Assembly: GCF_003319125.1 (NCBI RefSeq)
Contig: NZ_QOHG01000001.1
Span: 124,001-188,000, forward strand
DNA length: 64,000 nucleotides
Reading direction: 5' to 3'
From: Blastococcus sp. TF02A-26
GTDB taxonomy: Bacteria > Actinomycetota > Actinomycetes > Mycobacteriales > Geodermatophilaceae
The position numbers and the translations under genes are program-made. Numbering within the stretch: the stretch's first letter is position 1; each line of letters begins with the position of its first letter. The notes under the pieces were generated by a model. The model was given only the letters and a program-made list of their open reading frames with translations, was not told the DNA's origin and did not search any database. Positions 18,526 to 26,318 of the stretch are shown here, piece after piece.

Positions 18526-18552
18526 CCATCGGCGTCCCGCGGGCGATGTTGA
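18526..18552 (-). promoter_or_regulatory. candidate FliA/sigma-28-type promoter of the chemoreceptor gene
   Basis: Reading the minus strand: TCAA at 18552-18549, a 15-nt spacer, then GCCGATGG at 18533-18526. The motility sigma factor consensus is TAAA-N15-GCCGATAW, so three of four and six of eight positions match. Transcription would start about 75 nt before the GTG at 18445. Confidence 0.35.
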
Positions 18553-18601
18553 CCCCAGCAGGGGACCGTGTCCGGGCAGGTCCCGGCCGGTGTGGTCGAG
18601 C

Positions 18602-19468
18602 TCAGCTGCGCACCGGTCGGCGCCGGATCATGCCCTCCTGGACGACGGTGGCGACCAGCCGGCCGGCCCGGTCGAACAGGCGCCCCTGGCCGAGCCCCCG
18701 GCCGCCCGCGGCCCACGGGCTCTCCTGGTCGTAGAAGAACCACCGGTCGGCCCGGACGGGCCCGTGGAACCACACGGCGTGGTCGAGGCTCGCGGCCGAG
18801 ACGCCGGGGGCGCCGATCATCGTCGCGTGTGGCGCCAGGGTGGTCGAGAGCATCAGGATGTCCGAGGCGTAGGCCAGCGCGCAGGCGTGCACGAGGTCGT
18901 CGTCCGGGAGGGGGTCGCGGGCGCGCAGCCACAGGCGCTGCCGCGGCGGGGCGCTCTCGCCGCGCCCGGCGGCCAGCCGCGGCAGCTCGCTGGCGAACCT
19001 GATCTCGAAGGGGTGCCGGCGGGAGACGGTCTCGAACCAGTTGCGGACCGCGCCGTCGGCCGCGGCCCCCGCCTCCGCCGTTCCCGGGGAGTCCTCGGGG
19101 GAGGGCGCGTCGAGCTCGGCCACCTGGTGTTCCATGCCGTCCTCGGGGACGGAGAACGAGGCGGTCAGCCGCAGCACCACGCCGTGCCCCTGCTCGGTGG
19201 TCACGCTGCGCGTCGTGTAGCTGCCGCCGTCGCGGATCGGCTCGACCCGGAACGTGGTCGGCGCGGTCGCCTCGGCCCCGCGCAGGAAGTACGCGTGCAG
19301 CGAGTGGACCACCCGGTCGGGGTCGACCGTCCGGGCCGCCGCCATCAGGGACTGGGCGATCGCCGCGCCGCCGAACGCCCGGTCCGCGCCCGTCCGGCCG
19401 TGCCCTGCCGCTCGGAACGTCGTCTCGCCGGTGCGCTCGAGCCGGAGCAGCTCCTCGATCCCCGTCAC
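18602..19468 (-). CDS. acyl-CoA thioesterase II (TesB family), second copy
   Basis: 288 aa from the GTG at 19468, the normal TesB length. Conserved blocks are FGGAAIAQSLMAAARTV and HSLHAYFLRGAE in the first hotdog, SLDHAVWFHGP and VVQEGMIRR in the second. An upstream start at 19636 would add 56 residues of unstructured sequence and was rejected. It has the same architecture as the partial TesB at the window start but is clearly diverged. It lies between the chemoreceptor gene and a low-GC gene with 164 bp of non-coding DNA on one side and 156 bp on the other, so it is probably transcribed alone. Confidence 0.88.
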   Translation of the reverse strand: MTGIEELLRLERTGETTFRAAGHGRTGADRAFGGAAIAQSLMAAARTVDPDRVVHSLHAYFLRGAEATAPTTFRVEPIRDGGSYTTRSVTTEQGHGVVLRLTASFSVPEDGMEHQVAELDAPSPEDSPGTAEAGAAADGAVRNWFETVSRRHPFEIRFASELPRLAAGRGESAPPRQRLWLRARDPLPDDDLVHACALAYASDILMLSTTLAPHATMIGAPGVSAASLDHAVWFHGPVRADRWFFYDQESPWAAGGRGLGQGRLFDRAGRLVATVVQEGMIRRRPVRS

Positions 19469-19632
19469 CCCGGGATCATCCGTCAGCGGCGGGCTGCTCC
19501 GCTCGGCCGGGCTGCACCTGCATCGGCTCGTCCGACGTCCTCGGGCGCCCCGGCCTGTCGGCGTCCCCGCGTCGTTGAGTCTGCGGCCTCTCGATGCCGC
19601 TCGAGGGTACGCGTCGCACGCGCAGCCTCCCG

Positions 19633-21174
19633 TCAATCCAGCACAACCACCGCTCTGGCCTTCACTCCGGCGAGTCCCAGCAGGGTTACGGCCATCACGT
19701 AGACCCCGTGGACAAGTGATTCACCGAGGATGCCCACTGGAAGTACGAGCAAGGTGACAGGCCGTCCGGCGACCCGGGCGCTGGTCGTGAAGGAGGTATT
19801 CCGCCGCGCCCATAAGGCGAACGAGCGCGACGTCGGATCTCCATGCGAGATGACGAGGTGACCTTTCGCCGACATCGGGCTGTCTTGGATGGAACGCCCG
19901 TAGCCCAAGGAGAGATGCGTGACCTCGTGCAGCAACGCCCTCCAGTCGCCGTCCATGGCTGCAGATGTGAGCGTTGGCCCTTTCGCGCAACTTCCGGTCA
20001 CGGAGGAGACGAAAGCCGTCCCGAGGCTCAGCGGCTGATCCTCCTTGGCGAACCAGGCGGTGGTGGCGGTGGCGTAGCCACGGTCTCGACGGGGAAGCAG
20101 GACATTGACGCCGAATTGGACGGCGCCGTCCGCTGTCACGCGGGTGTCACGTGGCTCGAAGGGGCCGAGTAGCGCGCCGCACAGGAGATGAGACAGCAAC
20201 TCAGCGTCACCAGTCCGCCCCAACAAGTATCCGGCCGAAGCGAAGCCGCTCCACTTCTGGTCAGCCTGGCCGGGGTCCAGGCAGTACGTGCGGACCTTCT
20301 CCACGACGCGATCGAAGCTAGGAAATTGAAGGGCAGTGGGTGGCAACCGAGTCCAACCCGCCCGGGACTGATCGTCGCGCGGACTGATCCTGCGGGTCTT
20401 CGTGGTGCCCAGGGCGGCCAAAGCGGTCTGAACCGGTGACAACTGGCGATCGTGAGAAGGCGACAGGTCGCGGCGGCGGGCAGCGGGTAGGTCGGCCGGC
20501 AGGGGGACACCGGAGAATCGCTTTTCGGCGATGATGTCGCCGAACTCGTAGAACTGTCCCCGCGTCGGGTCGTGAGCAGTCGGTGAGCTGGCCGGGATCA
20601 CGAAGATCCGCCCGTTCTCGTCCTCGCCGAATCCTTCTGGCCCGTCCTCTACGGATGTGAGGAGGACGCCTGACGACAGGACCGCCGTCAAAGGCAGTCG
20701 ATCCCAGAGGTACAGACGTGGCAACTCCGCATAGTGGACCCAACTGGCGGCGGCCACAACAAGGCCACCAGTCAAGAGGTCGTCAGCGAGTTCTGTGTAT
20801 GCAACGTCGGGCAAGGCCGAGACGGAGATGCAGTCCAGCGTCTGGGTTGGGTCGCCCAAGTCCAGTGAGAACTCGTCCTCGCGGTGGATCTCCAGTGAGT
20901 CAAGCAAGTCCCTGCGTCGGCGTACTTCCTCGTCCGCCGCAACGCCGAGCGTCTGACTCACCAGCCGTCGTCCCTCCGTCTCCGCGTATGCGGAGTAGGT
21001 CGCGGCGACAACGCGGTCCGTGGTCGTCGTGATGGTCCCACCCCTGACTCGGGCGTGAATCTCGATCCTTCGCTGCGCTTGCAGGAAGGTGAGGAGCCGT
21101 TCGCGGGCGTCGACGTACGTGTTCCGGATGAAGAACGTGCGAGGACCACGCGGTCCGTCGAGCGTGGGGTTCAC
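19633..21174 (-). CDS. unknown 513-aa protein with a DUF6883-like segment, probably horizontally acquired
   Basis: No confident family. Base use is unlike the neighbours: 20281-20340 has 35 G/C of 60, against 45 of 60 in 22081-22140, and A/T-ending codons are common. Residues about 285-392 (KVRTYCLDPGQ, FASAGYLLG, then TATTAWFAKEDQPLSLGTAF) look like the DUF6883 domain, found in small proteins and toxin-associated contexts. The first 280 residues match nothing I know. An HEVTH pentapeptide lies at 416-420; HExxH is a zinc-protease motif but the surroundings are not convincing. GTG at 21174 has GGAG eight bases upstream, so it looks translated. No transposase or tRNA flanks it. Confidence 0.75.
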   Translation of the reverse strand: MNPTLDGPRGPRTFFIRNTYVDARERLLTFLQAQRRIEIHARVRGGTITTTTDRVVAATYSAYAETEGRRLVSQTLGVAADEEVRRRRDLLDSLEIHREDEFSLDLGDPTQTLDCISVSALPDVAYTELADDLLTGGLVVAAASWVHYAELPRLYLWDRLPLTAVLSSGVLLTSVEDGPEGFGEDENGRIFVIPASSPTAHDPTRGQFYEFGDIIAEKRFSGVPLPADLPAARRRDLSPSHDRQLSPVQTALAALGTTKTRRISPRDDQSRAGWTRLPPTALQFPSFDRVVEKVRTYCLDPGQADQKWSGFASAGYLLGRTGDAELLSHLLCGALLGPFEPRDTRVTADGAVQFGVNVLLPRRDRGYATATTAWFAKEDQPLSLGTAFVSSVTGSCAKGPTLTSAAMDGDWRALLHEVTHLSLGYGRSIQDSPMSAKGHLVISHGDPTSRSFALWARRNTSFTTSARVAGRPVTLLVLPVGILGESLVHGVYVMAVTLLGLAGVKARAVVVLD

Positions 21175-21571
21175 GAACTACTTCTCCGATGAAAGTGCGT
21201 CATGAGACACGTGCCGATCTGGGTTGCGGGGACTACGTTCGTCCCAGTCGAGCACGCCGGTCACCCGGTCTTAGTCGAAGGTGCCGATCCCGGCTGCGGA
21301 CATCGCCGGCTCGGCGCGCAGGACGGTGGCGATCTCCTGCACTTCCTGCCGCCGCGGGTCCACCGGCGCTGCCCCGTCCCCGCGGTGCGTCGGGCCCGGG
21401 TCATCCATCAGCGCGTCCTCGTCGTCCCCCGGCCCGCCGTCGCCGACGTCCGCCTGGTCGCGGACGGCGCGCTACGGATCGGTCGCGCTCCACAGGTCGA
21501 GCGCGGCGCCTCAGCGTAAGGCCGCCTGACGACCGTGCCGGCGGAACCGACGGGACGGGCCCCGGCCGTGG
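21175..21571. other. 397-bp spacer beside the low-GC gene
   Basis: The part next to the low-GC gene (21175-21240) is itself AT-richer and probably holds that gene's upstream control region. From about 21250 the DNA returns to host-like composition. It contains one possible 45-codon minus-strand ORF, listed separately. I see no direct repeats, tRNA or integrase remnant marking an insertion edge. Confidence 0.5.
21271..21408 (-). CDS. possible 45-aa ORF or remnant of a longer gene
   Basis: ATG at 21408 to TAA at 21271, with GAGG about 9-12 nt before the ATG. Codons end mostly in G or C. The product is acidic then helical (PRRQEVQEIATVLRAEPAMS). Upstream in the same frame another 21 host-like codons read back to a TAG at 21474-21472, and a further 12 (ALDLWSATDP) lie beyond that stop, so it may be the tail of a gene broken by a TGG-to-TAG change. 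The opposite strand is also open here (21202-21519), so the call is weak. Confidence 0.3.
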   Translation of the reverse strand: MDDPGPTHRGDGAAPVDPRRQEVQEIATVLRAEPAMSAAGIGTFD

Positions 21572-22540
21572 TCAGCGCAGGTGGGCGATCAGCCGCACCG
21601 ACGTCCGTCCGCCGTCGTGGGAGACGTCGACGTGGTCGCAGAGCTGGCGGGCGAGCCAGAGCCCCATGCCGCCGCGCGACAGGTCGTCGCCGTGTGCGGG
21701 TCCGTAGCCGGCGAACGGGTCGTCGATGCCCGAGCCGTGGTCGGTGATGCGACAGACCAGCTTCCCGCTCGACACCCACAGCAGCAGGTCGACCGGAGGG
21801 CTCCCGTGCCGGACGGCGTTGGAGGTCATCTCGTCCACCGCGAGGGTGAAGTCCTCGACGACGTCGCGTGGGCCCGGCGTCGTCGCGAGCTCGCCGGCGA
21901 CGGCGTGCCGCAGGCCGATGAAGTCGGTGACCCCTCGCACGGCGAGCTGAGGCGGGGCCTGCTCCAGTGCCTCGTGCGGCGCGCTGAGCCCGCGCAGGTA
22001 CGAGGCGGGGTCCACGAACTCCTCGTTCGCGACCCGGCGGCCCGCCGTGACGAGCGTCGGATGCGTCCGCCGGGCGGCCTCGAGCACCGGCTCCGGCAGG
22101 CGCTGCGTGTCGAAGACGCACAGGCCCCAGAGCGGCCACGGCGCGAGGGCGTGGTTGATCACCGCCTCGTAGCGCTGCCATTCGACGCGGTCCTGCTCGG
22201 TGCTGCCGAAGTCGACCTCACCCACCACCCGGACCCGGGTCACGCCCTCGCCGACGTACCGGTCGGCGAGCTGGCGGAACGCGGCGATGGCCACCGGCGT
22301 GCGGGACCGGTAGGCGTCGGCCCGGTCGACGACGTGCAGGCGCGGGTCGTCGCCCACGGCGTCCCGGATGACGCCGGTGGCCCAGGAGCCGGCGGCGACG
22401 ACGGCTGCCTCGTCTGCACCGAGCCCCTCGGCGAGGAACGCCCCCGCCGACTCGGCCAGCTGACCGGCGTCGTCGTAGAGGAGCGCGTCGTGCACGAAGG
22501 AGGTGGACGAGGCGTTCTGTCCGTGCACCGCCGACGACAC
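21572..22540 (-). CDS. MEDS-domain anti-sigma-like regulator with HATPase
   Basis: 322 aa. The N-terminal part (about 15-190) is a MEDS sensory domain (HDALLYDDAGQLAESAGAFLAEGL, then YEAVINHALAPWPLWGLCVFD). The C-terminal part (about 205-320) is a GHKL ATPase of the RsbW/SpoIIAB type, with the N-box VDEMTSNAVRHG, G1 DHGSGIDD and G2 GGMGLWLARQL. Proteins with this order are anti-sigma or phospho-relay regulators of SigB/SigF-type stress responses. No sigma or anti-anti-sigma gene is adjacent. GTG at 22540 was preferred over an ATG at 22621 because GGGAG lies 8 nt before it and the extra 27 residues look non-native. Confidence 0.82.
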   Translation of the reverse strand: MSSAVHGQNASSTSFVHDALLYDDAGQLAESAGAFLAEGLGADEAAVVAAGSWATGVIRDAVGDDPRLHVVDRADAYRSRTPVAIAAFRQLADRYVGEGVTRVRVVGEVDFGSTEQDRVEWQRYEAVINHALAPWPLWGLCVFDTQRLPEPVLEAARRTHPTLVTAGRRVANEEFVDPASYLRGLSAPHEALEQAPPQLAVRGVTDFIGLRHAVAGELATTPGPRDVVEDFTLAVDEMTSNAVRHGSPPVDLLLWVSSGKLVCRITDHGSGIDDPFAGYGPAHGDDLSRGGMGLWLARQLCDHVDVSHDGGRTSVRLIAHLR

Positions 22541-22637
22541 GCCGCGACTCCCTTCGGGTGCTCGATCGGTCCCGTCGCCACTCGGGGGCGCGCAGCCAGC
22601 ACACGAGTGGGGAACTGACATGAACGGTACCCGCCCG

Positions 22638-22653
22638 TCCGCCGTGCGGCGGA
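22638..22653. terminator. short hairpin downstream of the LigD-type polymerase gene
   Basis: TCCGCCG, loop TG, CGGCGGA. It lies about 50 nt past the stop at 22702 on the minus strand, between that gene and the anti-sigma-like gene. The arms are short, so this is only a weak terminator candidate. Confidence 0.35.
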
Positions 22654-22701
22654 TCGGAGAGACGGGTTCGCACCCCGCTACGACCGCGGGAGGCCCGGTG
22701 C

Positions 22702-23769
22702 TCAGGCTCCGTCGGCGGCCGGCTTCTTCGCGCGGCTGGGCTGGACCCGCATCGGCTCGCCGGGCATCTTCGGGTAGTCCGGGGGATAGGGCATGTCGCC
22801 CAGCCCCTCGTCGGCGGCCTGCCGGTCGGCGAGCTCCAGCAGCGGCTCGATGCCGAACGCGTGGTCGGCCAGGCCGGCGTGCTTGTCACCGACCGCGGCG
22901 AACCGCTCCGGCATGGTCAGCACGGTGAAGTCGTGCGGGTGCACGTCGGGCAGCTCGTCCCAGTCCAGGGGCGCGGACACCGGCGCATGCGGCTTGGGCC
23001 GGATGGAGTACGCCGAGGCGATCGTGCGGTCCCGGGCCATCTGGTTGTAGTCGATGAAGATCTTCTCGCCGCGTTCCTCCTTCCACCACGACATCGTCAC
23101 GCGGTCGGGGAGGCGCCGCTCCAGCTCGCGGCCGAAGGCGATCACCGCCCGCCGGACCTCGGTGAACGTCCACCGCGGCTGGATCGGCACGTAGATGTGC
23201 ACCCCGCGCCCGCCGGAGGTCTTCGGCCAGCCCTGCATGCCGAACTCGGCGAGCAGCTCCCGCACGTGCGGGGCGACCCAGACCGCGTCGGAGAAGTCGG
23301 TGCCCGGCTGGGGGTCGAGGTCGATGCGGATCTGGTTCGGCGACTCGACGTCGTCCTTGCCGACCGGCCACGGGTGGAACGTCAGCGTGCCGAGGTTGGC
23401 GCACCAGGCGACGACCGCCACCGAGTCCGGTGCGATCTCGTCCGCCGTCCGCCCGCTGGGGAAGGTGATGTGCGCGGTCGGCACCCAGTCGGGGGCGTTC
23501 TTGGGCACCCGCTTCTGGTAGAAGGCGTCGCCGGTGTTGTCCATCCGCGTCGACAACCGGGCGCCCTCGAACACCCCGCCGGGCCAGCGCTCGAGGGTGG
23601 TCGGCCGGTCCCGCAGGGCGAACAGGATGCCCTCGCCGACCGACACGAAGTAGTTGACGACGTCGATCTTGCGGATGCCCAGCTCGGCGAAGTACGGCTT
23701 CTCCGGGTTGGAGACGCGCACCTCGTGACCGGCCACCTGCAGGACCACGGCGTCCTTGCTGGAGGCCAT
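22702..23769 (-). CDS. stand-alone LigD-type polymerase/primase for non-homologous end joining
   Basis: 355 aa of the archaeo-eukaryotic primase fold, matching the polymerase domain of mycobacterial LigD. Catalytic Asp150 and Asp152 are in RIDLDPQPG; other family blocks are GRGVHIYVPI, IASAYSIRP and TLTFHPWPVG. The domain adds ribo- or deoxyribonucleotides at aligned DNA ends. No ligase or nuclease domain is fused to it; the ATP-dependent ligase LigC is encoded 2.5 kb upstream on the same strand. Ku is not in the window. ATG at 23769. The tail (RVQPSRAKKP) is basic. Confidence 0.9.
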   Translation of the reverse strand: MASSKDAVVLQVAGHEVRVSNPEKPYFAELGIRKIDVVNYFVSVGEGILFALRDRPTTLERWPGGVFEGARLSTRMDNTGDAFYQKRVPKNAPDWVPTAHITFPSGRTADEIAPDSVAVVAWCANLGTLTFHPWPVGKDDVESPNQIRIDLDPQPGTDFSDAVWVAPHVRELLAEFGMQGWPKTSGGRGVHIYVPIQPRWTFTEVRRAVIAFGRELERRLPDRVTMSWWKEERGEKIFIDYNQMARDRTIASAYSIRPKPHAPVSAPLDWDELPDVHPHDFTVLTMPERFAAVGDKHAGLADHAFGIEPLLELADRQAADEGLGDMPYPPDYPKMPGEPMRVQPSRAKKPAADGA

Positions 23770-23802
23770 GCACGCCCTTCCGTCGAGGTCAGCGCCCCGG
23801 CG

Positions 23803-25368
23803 TCAGGCCGGGCACACCAGCCCATCCTGCGGGACGACGAGGTCGATCAGGTAGGCGTTCACGGCACCTGTCACACAATCGGTCTTCGGGTAGGCGGTGT
23901 GGCCCTGCCCCTGCCAGGTCAGCAGGACGCCGGACTCGAGGTCCTCGGCCATGTCCACGGCACCGGGGAGCGGGGTGACCGGGTCGCCCTGGTTGCCCAC
24001 CACGAGGATCGGCGCGCTGCCGGCGGCGTCCCGCTCGGGCAGCGGCGTCCGCGGGGCCTCCCACGGGGTGCACGCGTAGAGGCCGGCCGCGGCGTCGGCG
24101 CCGAACAGCGGGTAGCGGGCGCCCCAGTCCGCGGCGAGCGGGGCGATCTCCTCGGGGGTGAAGGAGACGTCCTCGGGGGCGTCCGCGCAGTTGATCGCGA
24201 GGTTCGCGTCGAACAGGTTGGAGTACGTCCCGTCGTCCAGCCGCTGGGCGTAGCTGTCGACGAGGGACAGCAGCCCGGCGGCGTCCCCGTCGCGGGCGGC
24301 GCGCAGGGCCTGGGAGAGCTGCGGCCACGAGCCGGGGTCGTACATCGCCGAGACGACGGCGGTCAGGACGATGCCGGGGGTGCCCTGGCGGGTCTCGCCG
24401 GCCTGGCTGCTCGCGATCGGCGCCGTGCCGGCCTGGGTGAGCAGGTCGTTGACGAACAGCCGCGGGTCGTCGCCGACCGGGCAGCCGGAGATCAGGCTGG
24501 TGCAGTTGGCCGCGAAGGCGTCGAAGCCGGCCTCCAGCGCGGCGGCATCGGCCTCGGCGTCGGCCTGGATCTCGTCCTTGGTGGCGGGGTCGGGGTCGAC
24601 GGCGGCGTCGAGCACGAGCGCGCGGACGCGGTCGGGGAAGAGCTCGGCGTAGGTGGATCCGAGCGTCGTCCCGTAGGAGTAGCCGAGGTAGGTGAGCTGC
24701 TCGTCGCCGAGCGCCTCGCGCAGGCGATCCATGTCCCGGGCGGTGTCGGTGGTGTTGAACGCGCCGAGCGCGTCGCCGTACTCCTCGGCGCAGCCGGCGG
24801 CGACGTCGTCGTAGACCGCGAGGACGGCGTCCAGCTGCTCCGGGGTGGTGGGCCGCGGCTCGTCGGAGAAGAAGGTGTCCTTCTGGGCGTCGGTGAAGCA
24901 CTCGACCGGCGTGGTGAGACCGACGCCGCGCGGGTCGAAGCCGATCACGTCGAATCGGCGCAGCACGTCCTCGGGGAGGGACTGGGAGAGGTCCAGCGCG
25001 GCGTCGGCGCCCGACCCGCCCGGACCGCCGGGGTTGACGACGAGCGAGCCGATCCGCTCGGTCTGACCGGGGAAGCGCGCCCGGAGCACGAACATCGGCA
25101 GCGTCTCGCTGTCGGCCTCCTCGTAGCTGATCGGCACGTCGAGGTAGCCGCACTCGTAGGCGATCGACCGGGGGTTGGGCACGCCCAGGCCGAGGATGTC
25201 GTCGGTGCAGTCCTGCAGCTCGATCGGCTCGACCTCGGCCGGGGCCGTCGACGACGGGGCAGCGGAGGAGGAGCCGCTGTCCGGCTCGTCCGAGTCTCCG
25301 GAGGTGCAGCCGGAGAGGGCGAGGAGCAGGCCGGACGCGGCGGCCAGCAGACCGCGGGAGGCACGCAT
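23803..25368 (-). CDS. secreted TAP-like alpha/beta-hydrolase peptidase (lipoprotein)
   Basis: 521 aa. A lipoprotein signal peptide ends LALSGC, followed by an Asp/Ser-rich linker. The mature part is an alpha/beta hydrolase with oxyanion-region VNPGGPGGSG, IGFDPRGVG, the nucleophile elbow LGYSYGTTLG (Ser231) and the C-terminal TAP domain with the QGQGHTAYP His motif and a closing Cys pair (DCVTGAVNAYL, LVCPA). It resembles Streptomyces tripeptidyl aminopeptidases and mycobacterial CaeA/Hip1-type hydrolases. I chose the ATG at 25368; a TTG two codons earlier is also open. It probably acts on peptides or cell-envelope esters outside the cell. Confidence 0.87.
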   Translation of the reverse strand: MRASRGLLAAASGLLLALSGCTSGDSDEPDSGSSSAAPSSTAPAEVEPIELQDCTDDILGLGVPNPRSIAYECGYLDVPISYEEADSETLPMFVLRARFPGQTERIGSLVVNPGGPGGSGADAALDLSQSLPEDVLRRFDVIGFDPRGVGLTTPVECFTDAQKDTFFSDEPRPTTPEQLDAVLAVYDDVAAGCAEEYGDALGAFNTTDTARDMDRLREALGDEQLTYLGYSYGTTLGSTYAELFPDRVRALVLDAAVDPDPATKDEIQADAEADAAALEAGFDAFAANCTSLISGCPVGDDPRLFVNDLLTQAGTAPIASSQAGETRQGTPGIVLTAVVSAMYDPGSWPQLSQALRAARDGDAAGLLSLVDSYAQRLDDGTYSNLFDANLAINCADAPEDVSFTPEEIAPLAADWGARYPLFGADAAAGLYACTPWEAPRTPLPERDAAGSAPILVVGNQGDPVTPLPGAVDMAEDLESGVLLTWQGQGHTAYPKTDCVTGAVNAYLIDLVVPQDGLVCPA

Positions 25369-25417
25369 GATCAACGAGGGTAGGCAGGCTTCCTGGGAGC
25401 CGCGAGGCCGATGGGCC

Positions 25418-25573
25418 CTAGTCGACGGTCACGTCGGTGAACGGGAGCAGGTGCTCGACCCGCGGGAAGACGACGAACAGCAGCAGCGCGCTGACCGCCA
25501 GGACCAGCAGCAGGGCGAGGAACGCCTTGCTGCCGGTGCCGCCGGGCAGGTGCCGCCAGATCCACGAGTACAC
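25418..25573 (-). CDS. 51-aa single-span membrane protein in the sortase operon
   Basis: GTG at 25573 to TAG. One hydrophobic helix (FLALLLVLAVSALLLFVV, roughly residues 18-35) is flanked by a short N-terminal segment with WIWRH and a C-terminal tail. It starts 10 nt after the sortase stop with GAGG in a suitable position inside the sortase gene end, so it is almost certainly co-translated with it. I know no function; similar tiny membrane proteins accompany class E sortases in other actinobacteria, from memory. Confidence 0.75.
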   Translation of the reverse strand: MYSWIWRHLPGGTGSKAFLALLLVLAVSALLLFVVFPRVEHLLPFTDVTVD

Positions 25574-25583
25574 GCCGTCTACC

Positions 25584-26318
25584 TCAGCCTTCCTGCAGTG
25601 CGGGCGGGCCGTCCGGGGCGTCGGCCCGCAGCACCGGACCCCCCTCGAGGACGGCGTGCACGATCAGTCGCTGCCGTGCGGAGTACTCCGGGTGGCAGGT
25701 CGTCAGGGTCAGGTACGCGCCCGTCGGCGGCGCCTCCGCAGGGGCCAGCGGGGTGGGGGAGATCACCGAGACGTTCGTCGGGTCGACGATCTGCTGACCG
25801 GGTACCGGCCCGGTGCCGAAGTCGCCCGTCGCCGGGTCGCCCAGCACCCGGTAGACGTACCAGGCGTCGGCCGTCTCGACGACGACCGGGTCACCGGGCT
25901 GCAGCTCGTCGATCTCCAGGAACGGCGACCCGCGGCCGACCCGGTGGCCGGCCACGGCGAAGTTGCCCTGCTGACCGGGCAGCGCCGTCCCGATGTAGTG
26001 GCCGGGCCCCTGCGCCAGCTCGTCCTGCCCGGTGCCCTCGACGATCGCCCGCTCCCAGCCGGCGCCCAGCCCGGGGATGTGCAGGAACGCGAAGGGCTCG
26101 CCCTCGACCGGCGTGATCGGCGCCGGGGCGGCACCGGGCACGGCGCCGTCCCACTCGTCGCGCAGCTCGTCCTGCAGCTCGTCCTGCGCCTGGCCGGCCA
26201 GGATGTCGGTGACGTACAGCTCGTAGACGACGAACAGCAGCATCACGAAGCCGACGGTGAGCAGCAGCTGCCCGATCCCGCGCAGGCCGGTGCGGACCAG
26301 GTCCCCGGCGCGGCTCAC
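25584..26318 (-). CDS. class E sortase
   Basis: 244 aa. One N-terminal membrane anchor (QLLLTVGFVMLLFVVYELYV) precedes an acidic linker and the sortase beta-barrel. The catalytic Cys208 is in LTLTTCHPEYSARQR, with the conserved Arg just after; the catalytic His is in VAGHRVG. Class E sortases in high-GC Gram-positives attach proteins with LAXTG-type signals to peptidoglycan or pilins. No substrate with a sorting motif is visible in the window. The GTG start overlaps the stop of the DNA ligase gene (GTGA). Confidence 0.88.
   Translation of the reverse strand: MSRAGDLVRTGLRGIGQLLLTVGFVMLLFVVYELYVTDILAGQAQDELQDELRDEWDGAVPGAAPAPITPVEGEPFAFLHIPGLGAGWERAIVEGTGQDELAQGPGHYIGTALPGQQGNFAVAGHRVGRGSPFLEIDELQPGDPVVVETADAWYVYRVLGDPATGDFGTGPVPGQQIVDPTNVSVISPTPLAPAEAPPTGAYLTLTTCHPEYSARQRLIVHAVLEGGPVLRADAPDGPPALQEG

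Noticed and set aside
19915-19929. HEVTH as a zinc-metalloprotease active site
   Set aside because: No third ligand or surrounding helix pattern of a known metalloprotease clan; a five-residue match is likely by chance.
21202-21519. 105-codon plus-strand open frame
   Set aside because: Has high G/C third positions in part but no ribosome site, and the opposite strand gives a more protein-like product; neither is certain.
22660-22690. TTCGCAC loop with flanking GGG/CCC resembling a tRNA T-arm
   Set aside because: Position 58 is not A, the stem is short and no acceptor or anticodon arm can be folded.
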